A stretch of 64,000 nucleotides of DNA from Phoronis australis (lineage: Eukaryota > Phoronida > Phoronidae), in assembly GCA_002633005.1 (NCBI GenBank), contig NMRA01000188.1, forward strand, positions 1 to 64,000, given 5' to 3'. The notes below the pieces were generated by a model. It made no database searches, was not told where the DNA came from, and saw only the letters and a list, made by a program, of their open reading frames with translations. Position numbers and translations under genes: made by a program. Below are positions 46,765 to 58,110 of this stretch, in pieces. Every line of letters starts with the position of its first letter. The stretch's first letter is position 1.

Positions 46765-49700
46765 TTAAAATTGTAGCAATGCTTCTTCCATACTACCGAA
46801 GTACTTTGAATCAACGAGAAATCGACTTAATTTATTGATCGCCTCACGCCTTGATTCGCCTGACGTCATCACTACTAGAACTGGGCGCACGTACTTGGAG
46901 TTGTCATATATCATTTCTGTCATAGATTTCGGTCCTGCATCCACCATCCGAACACCGTGTTCCTTTGCATTTGATAACATATGTCCGTACGCTGTTTTCA
47001 ATTTATCTATGTGCGTGACCAAGTTGAAGTAATAGGCAGCCACGTGTGTTTTGGGCTCAATCTTCGTCTCATCAACAGAAAGTTCAACGCCACAGCGGAG
47101 TTTTGCATGCATGAGCTGAATGTCGTTAGCGTAAGCTTCTTGAATCAATGTAACCAATCTAATACCTGAAGGACGTGGGTTGATTTCGAGTAACCGTAGT
47201 GACTCTTTACCTTTGACACGAATAAAATCGAGGTTGTATACACCGTGGTGAAGACCGAGGGCTTGACAGCACTGATACGAAGCCTCGATCAATTCCTCGT
47301 GCAGCTTGTCTGAATCGCTACCAGGAATGGTGATAGAAGTGTTCCAAAATTCCGGAAGTGGAGCAGGACCTCTCTCAACAATGAAGCCACCAACAAGATT
47401 TCCTTTCGATATCGTCACGTCAATTCCATACTTAATACCATCTAGATATTCCATTACCAGCACCTGAAATAAACAGAGATCTTCAGTGAGCGACTCTGTA
47501 TTCGCTAGGTGGTGACAATAATAAAGCTTGCAATTCTTAGTAACTCACTGGGTGGAATGAGAACATAAGTCAGAGAAATGTTCCGTAGGCACAAGATTCT
47601 CGCGAGAAAATCTAGTTTGGTCACGTGTTTCGTTCGATAATATCTGACGAAAACTTAACTGATCTTGAGTTTTGTGAGTTTTAGTGTCCACGGAATGCAA
47701 GCTAGTACAGTCGCAATGAAGGCGTCAATGTTCTGTGCAACTTGTGATTACCACAAGTGCATGTATTTCTGTGAGTATAACTCTTTTTCAACAAGCATCA
47801 TCTAATCATTTTCTAGTTCCCATGTTGATTTACATGTAGTTTACCCCAACTAACACGACAGAGTGCCAATATGGTATGAGAACGATAAGAAACGAAACTT
47901 TTTTTACAACGAATTTTTTTGCTTTTGGTGTTGATTGCTTGCTGTAAGATATGATTAAGGAATACGTAACTACCTATAACTGTACCCACTCTAGCCCAAA
48001 CAATAAAAATCAACCAAATTACCGACTGAGTGAATGACAGTTTTTCACACGTTGCGGTCCCAGAAAGCATGCCTGCTGTCAGTTCACTGAAGAATTGTAA
48101 GCAGTTGGTTGTGTCGTAAAGAACTTTGCAACCAACCGAACCGCTTCCACACAAAGGCTTCATGACAACAGGAAACGTTAATTTGTCTAACGATGCCAGT
48201 AGTTCTTTCTCAGTGTTTACAGAGTAGCTAGGCACGCCATACTGAAATAAAACCAGACTGGTGATCGAGTTATCTAAATAACAAAACGGGAGAGAGAGGG
48301 ATCAGCTATTCCGATACATTCAAGCTCAGGGCAAACCGCGTTGGGACTACTGAACTTCCATATACATCTCATATATACAATGCCAAAGTCCCCTGTTAAT
48401 CAAATTACAATCACCTAAGACGACAAACACGTTTATCCAAAAAAGGAAATGGTAAGCCTGCCTGCATATAGTCTTACATGTAGGTAATTCTCGTTCGAGG
48501 GTTGCACAATCGCCTTGCAAATTTAAGACAAGTAGGCCACAAACAACTATTATAACGAGGTATGCGACTTCGGTAACTAGTAGGTCTTTGACCTTGCCCT
48601 TCCAACACTCACTCTGGTCCCCACTGACTCTTTATAGATTGATGTCCCCTATAATTCTCAAATTCTTGGCTCGGTTCTCACAAATCAAAATTTTTTCTAC
48701 TCCCGCGCGTGTCTTGCCCTATTTTTGTCGTAATATTAATAACTACGAGGGCGATCCCTTCATGTACTTGATGAAGTCTTGCAACGTTTGGAAATTAGCC
48801 CGTTTCATTCATCAAGGTCTAATTGCGCATTGCTAATTTAATAATCTGCACTATGTCATTTACTTTGTTAATTAAGCTTTCATAGTTGTACACGGGCAAG
48901 AGGCCAAAGTACTAAAATAAAAAAATTCACTGGTATTTCCGTCGTCCACCTACCTATATTTTAAGCTAAATATCCACTCACCTTTGCAGCTTTTGGAGTT
49001 CTAAGCACGTATTCTTGCGTGATATCCTTCAGGAAACACGCCATGGTACTCTCATAGCTGTCCCCAGGGATCCCGAGTTTTTCACAAACGTGACTTCCAA
49101 CCACGTTCGGAAAATCACCAAAAAAGTAGCCAGCGCTTACCTAGGTACAACATCAGGTGTCTGTATCACGCAAACATTAAGATGCAATGCATACAAAAGT
49201 GATATTAGTTTTATAGAGCCATGACGTTGGATTGGATTCGGCAAGTCTCTTGGGTATTTGAAATCTGTGCCAGCGGACAGTTTAGAAAATGGACCTATAT
49301 TAAAAGAGCGGCTTTTCAAAAACAATCACCGGAAAACATTTTGCGCAGGTATTCAACTTTTGACGTGCCCAACTTTTCAGCGCCGTAAGTCTCACTTCTG
49401 CACACATGATCATTTTTGCACAAGAACAGGAATGTGTTGCATTGAGAATACAAATATCGAGGCATGGTATGTTCTTTTAAGGCTTTTTATCAAGTAATAT
49501 ACGACTGTCTATTTAGTGCGACCGAAGTCCTAATTAGGTGTTAAAAGAAAACACTCACGTTAATGTTCTTCCCCTTCAGCCATTTGATTATTCCGGCACT
49601 TATTTCTTCAACCGTACGACCATCCTCTTTTTCGTGGACCAGACCATCAACATTAAACTCATCAATGATTCCCAAAGACTTCATTTTTTCACACCAGTAG

Positions 49701-49867
49701 CGGTTCTCTTCGTTGCTTTGAACTATCAAACAAAGTGATTTAAGTCCCAATCTCTTAAGTTTAGCAAAGAAAGAAGTATGCATCTCCTCCTCAGTAGTTA
49801 CGAAGACTCGATTTCGAATACACAGAACCGTTTTCTCAGCAAGAGGCCCGAATGGTTTATACTCCAT
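46765..49867 (-). CDS. Intact four-exon ATP-grasp ligase-like gene (compact copy)
   Basis: Predicted ATP-grasp enzyme of 461 residues. Exons: 49559-49867 (103 codons from ATG), 48982-49140 (53), 48023-48241 (73), 46765-47463 (232 plus stop TAA). Every junction is phase 0 with GT donors and AG acceptors; introns are 418, 740 and 559 bp. Exon 1 looks like a pre-ATP-grasp Rossmann-like region. Exon 2 carries the CEKLGIPG turn. Exon 3 carries the ATP-binding lysine motif FPVVMKPLCGSGSVG. Exon 4 opens with the hinge VLVMEYLDG and contains the metal/catalytic motif LLEINPRPSG. ATP-grasp enzymes join a carboxylate to an amine or thiol via an acyl phosphate; carnosine synthase and L-amino acid ligases are plausible relatives, but the substrate cannot be read. 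No signal peptide or membrane segment is seen, so it is probably cytosolic. The ATG follows an AG acceptor by 10 nt, implying an upstream non-coding exon. Coding structure is seen; function is inferred. Confidence 0.85.
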
Positions 49868-50459
49868 GGCTGTATTCCTAAAATAAATCAATTATTACTG
49901 ATGGTGATGATGTCAAAGACAGTGGCAATTTCATCTAAGTTAGAAAACGCATGTACTGATACTTGCAAATACTTTATATTTAGTGGTGGTTGATGTGAAA
50001 CGTCGTAATACGGCAAGAAAATTGTGTATTAACACGGACATCAATATTACATGATAATTCGTAACATTAGATTGGTCGATACCAACAAATATCAACAAGG
50101 AAATTGACTTCTTAGAACGAATTGAATCTCTACAAAGATGAGTTTGAAGTAGTAGGGGGTGGTAGGGAACGCCGAAGCTAAAAGATGGAAGTGGGTTTCC
50201 CGCTCCCTTCCCCAACTTTGAAGTCAGAATACCTAATAATTCACAAAATGACCTACTCGTGACATGAATGGTACGTTTACAAAAGATGACTCTAACGCCA
50301 ACCCTTGCCTCCAGATAGTCCACTGTCCTTTTTTAGTGTTCATTTAATAGTAAAACACGACATTTGTACAATTCATAAACAGTTAAAGGAGTAAAAATGC
50401 ATGCTTATGACCCAGGTAATTCCATTTGTTGCGTGATTAGGAAATAATTTCTAAGAGCT
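49868..50459 (-). other. Duplicated 5' flank of the compact ATP-grasp gene
   Basis: Homologous to 34683-35350. It is interrupted at 50460 by a TIR element (50460-51426) and then by unrelated sequence; the homology resumes near 52195 and runs to about 52850. The 5' end of the transcript probably lies here or beyond the insertion. Confidence 0.5.
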
Positions 50460-51426
50460 CTGTGCCCGGCTGCATGAAACAGTCCCTAATTAGATTCGTA
50501 ACCAAGTTCCCAAACTAGTTAGGGAAGTTCCTATAAGGATTTTGTTAAAGGACTGTTGCATGAAAAGGTGCTACACTCGGTCCTTACTAGGAGCGACCTA
50601 AATCCGAAGTAAAATCCCAAAGCCGAACAATCCGATGATCGCCGTGGCTAAGGTCGCTTAAAATGGCGAAAATTATTATCAACGATAGAATACCTGTTGC
50701 ATTTACATCCTCTGTTCCACCTTTTGAATGATTGTATGAGTAGAGTGCACACTCAATTTGCATTATCTGAGAATTCGAGTTTCTACTGCTGTTGAGAGAG
50801 CAGACGATCAATTGTGGCCGCCTATGCTAATGTAAATTTAAAAAAAAAATAAGTTGTGGCGAACAGGTGAGAATCCCAGAATCTCCTGTTGGAATCGCCG
50901 CACTTTCCAACGCGCTGTTAAAGTCGCCTGCTCGGGGAATTAAGTGAGACGTGGGGTAAGTCGTGGCACCATAGACTATAGACAACAGTACTATAGTCTA
51001 TGGTGCCACTATAGTAATCGATAAAAATTCAGTTTAAGATGGAACTGCTAACCTGTACAGTGGGTGAGATCAAGCCTTTTCTGTTCGACAACTCTACCTT
51101 CTCTTCAAGCTCTCTAACTATCATGAATATCCCAGTCTTTGAAAACCTAAATCTTTCGTTAAGCTCTTTGTCGCTAAACGTCTCTAGCGGTGTAGTTCTG
51201 TCACGGAAAATTCTTTATTCAACAGCAATATGAGTTTGATCAGCCATTTTATTGCTAGGGATTCAACTTAAGGACTAACTTTCGGTTACCCCAAACTCCT
51301 AAACTAACTGGGAACTTTTCATGCAACAGTTCCTGAACTTTAGGGACGTCCCTAAACTTTAGGGACGTCCATAAGACTTGAGGACATCCCTAACATTTAG
51401 GGACTGTTTCATGCAAGCGGGCACAG
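50460..51426 (-). mobile_element. PIF/Harbinger-like TIR element upstream of the compact ATP-grasp gene
   Basis: 30-bp terminal inverted repeats at 50460-50489 and 51397-51426 begin CTGTGCCCG and end GAAACAGTCCCTAA, with two mismatches. The right subterminal region has repeats of ACTTTAGGGACGTCC. On the minus strand near 51045-51215 a segment reads ELNERFRFSKTGIFMIV, then an RKGLISPTVQV piece, resembling the N-terminal part of HARBI1-type transposases. No catalytic core is present. No target duplication could be read. The long-intron gene's flank lacks the element. Confidence 0.65.
50965..51007. repeat. Hairpin with perfect 17-bp arms
   Basis: GGCACCATAGACTATAG at 50965-50981 is the exact reverse complement of 50991-51007, with a 9-nt loop. 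Lies inside the PIF/Harbinger-like element. Confidence 0.9.
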
Positions 51427-51429
51427 AAG

Positions 51430-52190
51430 TAGAGATACAACATGCGACCCCCCTCCCCCCAGCAAACATTTCGTTCGGGGTCTGAGCCCAGTCAACTAGT
51501 GTAAGTTGTTTACACAGATATTAACTAAGACCCAGCATGAGAACATCTGTATGCCAGGTCACAGTCAGAAAGCGGTGTTCTTCATTGGAACTATTTTAAA
51601 GTGTGCAGAGAGGGTCTGGCATATCTGTACCGCAAGCTTTGTTTCTTGGTCGTGATGCGTGGTGTTACAATTTTATTTATTCCACTATCAGGGGTCCCAT
51701 AACAAAAATTCCAAGTATTGAAGGACTCCTTTACTTCTTTATTCGGGAAGTCAAGTTTGTGGCATGCTCAGCAATGACTAAGATTATCTGGAAAGCAGAT
51801 GGTTACACAGCAAAGTCTTGTTGTGACAATTTAAAAACTCACTCTAAAGCCCACAGTAATTAAACGAAATGTAATAATATTAACTTCACACGCATTGATA
51901 CAATTCCATCAGAATGAGTAACGTGTTTTAACATGGATATGTAGATGTATCTTTGGCAAATGTGCGTCGATTTTAACCCAAAACATACAGTTGTGGTCGA
52001 CATAAGATAATGCAAAATTAAATGTCAAAATTATAAGAGAAAATGCAACATTTGAAATACCCGAATACTCAAGCACATTTCACTCACAGACAGCTGGAGG
52101 GCTTATCACAGCAGTAAATCAAATGCGAAGCTGTTAACTTAAACAAACTGCTGCACACTTGTTTATGTGGCCGTCCGTATAAAACCTACC
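51430..52190. other. No recognisable gene; insertion relative to the paralogous flank
   Basis: Absent from the flank of the long-intron gene, where the equivalent sequence is continuous near 35350-35390. No terminal repeats or coding content found. Confidence 0.4.
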
Positions 52191-53079
52191 CCAACTTACG
52201 GACCCTGGACTTCAGACCCTGTCCGGAATGAACGCCCAGACCTAGTCTCTCTGTTAGAGTACGGATGTATTTGTATGGGTTTCCATTCTTTTAGATTTAA
52301 CATACGCAACTTCACTACAGCTTTTGTTGCTAAAATCTGACTTTTAGTCGTGTATTGTTTACAGAAAACCCCCAATGTGGGCGCTTGTTCATTACACTCT
52401 GAAACGAGTAGGCTTAGGTCTATCAACAAATCTTTCATTGGTCAATAAAAAAGCCTTCCCGTATTAACAGTAAATCGTTGGCATTGGTGTATTGAAAAGG
52501 GGAAGGCGCAGATGAAGGAACGGAGGCACAGTCAGGGCCAGTGCGAGAGCTAAAGTGTTTCTGTATTCATGATCGCCAGTGTATTGCATTGATATGACTT
52601 TGAAAGTTTTGCAGAAGATCATTAGGACCCAGGAGAGTTTCCTGCCTTTTCGAAACTGTTGGGTATACCTATGATCAAACATTATCCGAAAGCAAACAAT
52701 GTCATGTATACCACGAAATTATCGAGATCACTGTAAGACACGGTAAGCCTTACTTCTGGCGAGGTTACATTCAACAATGAACTCGCTCATACGATTAGTA
52801 GATGCCGACAACAATATGCGAGACACATTCCTGCACGATATTTCAAATACAGCCGATTTCATAAAGGTAGTTTAAAGTTATACTTGGTTTAAATTGTATT
52901 TTGACCAGGTTGATTTTTAGACTTGGCCAGACCCAGCTTAAAAAGTAGTTAAATATGCCACATTTGCACGATATAGGTGCAGCTGAATGATGCCGCGGTG
53001 TGCATTTACGACACATATTTAGAACGATATTGGACTATTTTCAATATTCAGTTTTACAACGACACAACATCAAACATAG

Positions 53080-53208
53080 CAGGGGCAGATCCAGGTTTTT
53101 TTAAAAGGGGGAGGGGTTGGGATCAAGAATTTGAAAATTCTACATTCACTAAAATCAATCAGTGTAAAAAGGGATATAAACCCCCTTGATCCCCCTGGAT
53201 CAGCCTAT
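53080..53208 (+). mobile_element. Short hAT-like MITE, relative of 38618-38785
   Basis: The left end CAGGGGCAGATCCAGG and the right-end reverse complement with CTGATCCAGG form weak TIRs of the hAT type. No 8-bp duplication could be read. Confidence 0.5.
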
Positions 53209-54460
53209 TCGTAGACCATTACGTGCTGCAAGGTGTCCTTTGTCTTAAACGCTATTGACATGTATGAAGACGCATCTTCTGATGGTTCTGACTGAGTTCC
53301 ACCTACATTGGTCCCTAATTAAAAGTTGTCGAGCAGGGGTCCTGCCCCATCCCCCTTGTTCGCACTAAAATGACATGGAACTTCATTATGTAGCGGCTAA
53401 TCGTGAGCATTTCCCTTTCATGTGTGCACGTGTGTTGGGCACATGGATTAAAATGAAAAACGTCCGCTCATGATATCCTAGATCTGACACAAGGTCCCTC
53501 ACCGGTTTTCTTTGAAATTTTCACCAATGAAATTTTCTTTCCCTCCTTCATTTTTAGTAATATCCTTTAACTGGTTGTGGCTGCATTTCTCCGATTTGGG
53601 GCCAATATCATCCCAAGTATGCTGTTTAGGCTGACTTGATTTGACACCAGTTTTCGTGTTCTCTTTAACATTGACTTTTCTCTGATCATTTCCGGGAGGG
53701 AATATTTTTCCTCATGACTTTTTGCTCAAATGTCTGCACTGATCCTACAACTGTGTGTCATTTATACCCACATGATCAAGGCTTCACAGAAGCGCTTTGC
53801 CAGTTTAATCCAAATCGACACAGTGGGGTGGCTTAGACACTTTAAACCTAGTTTTACTAAACTAGCTCCCTAGTCTAACAAAACCAGGCTTTCAGACATT
53901 GAAGCTACGTTGGTGAAATACAGGCTAGGTATAAAATTAGACCATGTCTAGAAAGAGCAGGTTTACATGTACTGTAAGTCTTAAACTATCTTTTTGAAAT
54001 CAGCTACAAATGTTTGAATTTATATATTCTCAGATGGATTGTGTCTAAGTTTCTGACGTTCTTTTAATATTATTGAATTTTTCGTTGTATTAACTTGCAT
54101 GTTTTACCTTAAAAAATTAATCTGGTTATAAACGACAAATAACTTACCTTGACGAGATAGAGACAAATCAAGAGCAGAGTTAGACCAGCGGATAAGTTTA
54201 AAGTGTCAACTTCAATTTATTCAACACAATATATTTCTGAGCGTATTTTAATATACTTGTACATATTGATACGTGAATATTAAATTATGGTAATGAAGTG
54301 GACAATCATAAATAGACAAATACGAAAGAGCCAATGAAGCTTAGGGCCCCTTATTTAGCAATAAGGGTTACGTAAGATGAAGGTAATACATTAACAATTG
54401 CTTTCCTACAGTCAGCAGTAGACACGTGTTTCAGTCGTTGTCGCGTGTATTACCAGTAGT

Positions 54461-55466
54461 CAGGGCCATAGGAAGCGGGAAGCGGAGGGTCCCGTGCCCC
54501 CAAAAAATATGCAGGCGTCAGGGTTAAACTATGGCAACCGATATAGGCTTGGGGCCGGGGACAGTAGAGAAAAGAAAGACTTAGAATAAAAAATAAGAGA
54601 GAAAATTGAAGAGAACAGTTGACAAGTCAGTATCAGTGCATGGTTTACCCTTTGAGAGCTCTGTCCACTAAATTGTTGTTAGGGTCTCCGTTTTTGTTGC
54701 AGACATGTAGGTTGTCTAAACGCTCTTGAAAACGTGCACTTTGTCACTCGTCCATGTATTTCGAAATATCGAAAAACTTCGTAATGCGAAGCTTTTTCGG
54801 AGCATATTAATTCACTGGATTTTTTAAATTCAAACGCGGAAATGCCCTGCTCTAGCAAAGGATAACAAAGACAACTGTCGCTCTATTTTTCGTGTTTTTC
54901 TTTCTCTAAAGTGTAAATACTTGGTAAAATTGATGGTCTGGCAGATAACATTAATTGCGGCGCATTTCCTGACTTGAAGATATAGATCTTTTCATATTTA
55001 GGCGCCCAGCTCTTGAAGAGAACCATTGATGACATTCAAGTGGGCACCCTTTTAGTGTTTTAATTGGCAAATACTTAAGGGGCCGCACACGAAGAGAGGG
55101 CCCAATGTTAGAATCGATTATCTCTATTTTCCTGTTTTTGTGAAATCGTACAACCGGCTTTCATGCTGAGGAAAGTCACTTCTTGCAAGGTCACCCGACA
55201 ATGGAATGAAATGTCACTCTTTTCCAAGCTTAATGATGTGTAGACTTTCATCTTAGGTGACCCATTTCAGACGGGACCCCCTCTCGGTGGAGCTGTCCGG
55301 GTGTACCTCTAAATCCGGCATTGCCAAGTATTCACGAGGGGAAGTTGAGATTCACAAATATGGTGACATCCCGAGAACAAGGGGGGTGGCGATAGGAAGG
55401 AGATAGGTTGGCGAAGTCGAATTGGTTTGTGCCCCCTCCAATAATTTTTGCCTTCCTACGGGCCTG
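54461..55466. mobile_element. 1 kb non-autonomous TIR element
   Basis: The left end CAGGGCCATAGGAAG and the right-end reverse complement CAGGCCCGTAGGAAGG. Both ends are followed by a GTGCCCCC-type block. The paralogous segment at 39370-39380 is uninterrupted. No ORF of note. The terminal sequence type resembles hAT elements, but no 8-bp duplication can be read. Confidence 0.6.
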
Positions 55467-55693
55467 TAAATGGGGAAACGTTACCGCTAATTAAAATTGG
55501 ACTTACAGAGAAAAGGAACATGGCGGCCGGGGCAAACGCCAGCGCCATCTATACGTCATAATTCTTTAACAAGCCGATGCTTCTCAGCACTGCTTCTACT
55601 GGTCGCTTGCCGTAGTGTATGATTAGAAGTACGTAACTACCTATAAATTTACCACACACCATCTAACCTAAAGCACTGAAAATCACACCTTAC

Positions 55694-56393
55694 CGACTGA
55701 GTTTGTGCCAGTTTTTCACACGTTGCTGTTCCACATGTCATACCAGTGGTCAGTTCACTGAAGAATACCAAACATTTAGCTGTGCCGTAGAGAACTTTGC
55801 AACCAACAGAGCCGCTTCCACACAGGGGCTTCATGACAACAGGAAACGTTAATTTGGGTAAAGCTTCCTGTAGTTCTTTCTCAGTGTTTACAGTTTTTTG
55901 ACGTCCCGCAACTTTTTGCTGCAGTCAACTTTTCCGTGCATTAGGCCTAATCTCTGTAGACATGAGCATTTTTTCACAATGATAGAAAAGCGTTATATAA
56001 TGAAAACAAATATTTAGGCCTGGAATGTTCTGTTCATGCTTTTGTTAGAGTAACATAGAACTTGCGTCCAAATATTAACGTCTAGGTCCTAGCTTTTGTA
56101 ATAAGCAATAACTTACGTTGATATTCCGCCAGTTGATTATTCCTGCACTGACCTCTTCAATCGTACGACCATCTTCTTTTTCGTGGATGAGGCCGTCAAC
56201 ATTAAACTCATCAGCGATTCCCAAAGCCTTCAGTTTTCACACCAGGAGCGGTTCTCTTCGTTATTTTAAGCCATGTTCTTTTTATTTTGGCCGAGAAAGA
56301 AATTTGCACCTCTTCATCTGTAGTTTTGAAAGCTCGGTTTCGAATACACAAAAGCGTTTCGTCGACTAGAGACCCAAAGTGTTTGTACTCCAT
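55694..56393 (-). pseudogene. ATP-grasp gene copy, exon 1 joined to truncated exon 3
   Basis: Fifth copy of the ATP-grasp family. Exon 1 (56117-56393) keeps the ATG and a GTAAGT donor but has several small deletions, including frame-changing ones. Exon 3 (55694 to about 55893) keeps the MKPLCGSGSVG motif but its 5' end runs straight into intron 1-type sequence near 55894. Exon 2, intron 2 and part of intron 1 are therefore deleted. Exon 4 is absent. The splice acceptor upstream of the ATG, TTTCAG or TTTTAG in other copies, reads TTTCATG here. Non-functional. Confidence 0.8.
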
Positions 56394-56899
56394 AGGTATA
56401 ATCATGAAATAACTCAGTGACCACTGATTGCACCACCCGGTGCTTGATTTGACACTACAAGAAGGTAGCGTAGTATGCATTACATGCCAATAAGATCTCA
56501 CAGAGAATCCGTAAGATTAAACGGATCCAGACACCAAAATACATCAAAATTGAAGTTTGACTTTTAGGGATAGTTGAAGCTTTAACCACAAGACCATATT
56601 GGAGGGTGGGTGCGGGGGGCACGGGAGTGCGATCGAGCTACTCCTCCCAGCAAAAGTTTCAGTTCTAGCCTTCCTGCTACGTTACCAATAGGTTACCAAT
56701 CCTTTAAATTCAGCCCCTGCTGCTCAAAAACAAATGTTTAGCCGAGTTTTCTTACAGAAATTCCCATCGTTGGCACTGCTACGTGTTCACAACATTCTGT
56801 AAAAAAATGGCTTAGGTCTATTAATAAGTCTCTGGCCTATGATAATGCCGTTGTTGCACTTCCTCACAGAATGTGGAAGCTATTGAGTGCAATTTGGAA

Positions 56900-58110
56900 A
56901 TCATGAACGTTCCCAAGCGGATGGGGCAGGGCCGAGGATTGTTTCATTCCGAAGATAGCAGTGGCAAAGGTAATAGAGGACTTCCGACCAATTTCTCTTC
57001 TTTGCCTAGAGAGCAAAATTCTTTGCTATAGTGTAGTGACAGATGGTAGCATATGCGTTGGGAAATGGTTATATCAGCCCCCCAGGTGCAGAAAGGGAAG
57101 GATTACTCTGGCTGTACACGGAACACAATCATGCTTTCAAAACTCATCAGAGAATACAAGCAACAAGCTAAAGATTTGGCAACCATATACATGTAGCTGA
57201 ATTCAAATAGCGCTTACACATTTATGCCTCATCTGTCAATAGAATTAGCATGAGGACGCCTGAAATACCATAGAAAATCCATCTACTTATTCTTAACTAT
57301 GTACTATAGTCTTTGATGTGATTAATTGTGAAAGACTTCACGATGAAGTGGCAGCCCTTGGAAATGGGAACTGGGACCCTGTGCACCATATCCATTATAC
57401 TGTTTGTGACAGGAATAAACATCTTACTAGAAAGAGCCAGCAAGGAATTCAGAGGTCCACTACTCCATGGGTCAAGACTACCATGGCATTCGTGGACGAC
57501 CTAACCATTACTACCAGCTTCACCGTTGTAGCAGCATGGCTGAAGAAGTTGGCAGAGTTGGTGAAAAGAATGAGGACGAAGTTGAAGGTCCCCAAATCCA
57601 GGACCCTGGTGTTGACGAAGGGATGTTTTATCATACTTGCAGAATTGATGGTAAACCCATGCCTTCTCTGGACAATAAACCTTTGAAATACCTGGGCAAA
57701 CATTATGGCACTACGTTGAGGGTCTCCAACGACAGCCGGGGTACCGTGCATATGGTGGCAATAATCTAAGGAAGTTCGTCGCGAGTGGACTTCCAGAAAG
57801 ATTCAAGGTCTGGTGTTGCCAATCCATGCAGTCGAACCTAGCGTAGCCTCTGAGTATCTATAACACATCCCTGTCGACCGTGGAATTGATGGAGAAGAAA
57901 GTCAGCGCAGCCTTGAGGAAACGGTGGGGTCTATACATCAGGTTAACAACAGTCGCTGGAGCCTGGATTATGTTGAGGGACTCAAGGTCTGAGATATGAA
58001 TGCACAGATAATGGGTGGATGTTTCACAATGTTCCTCTGGAGGTCGGATGTAGAGGTTTTACTACCAAGAGCTAATGGAGAATTTCGAGGATTTTGGCGC
58101 ATACTAAGTT
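56900..58110 (+). mobile_element. Decayed retroelement RT remnant, plus strand
   Basis: Frame 1 at 56961 reads KVIEDFRPISLLCLESKIL, the RT entry motif. From 57480 FVDDLTITTSF gives a VDD catalytic box, then VPKSRTLVLTKG, then in another frame KPLKYLGKHYG. Spacing fits an RT with its middle deleted. Frameshifts throughout. Possibly a LINE lineage with an F/Y-x-DD box of VDD type; the clade is not certain. Confidence 0.6.

Noticed and set aside
57449-57751. Minus ORF of 100 codons
   Set aside because: Shadow of the plus-strand RT remnant at the same place.
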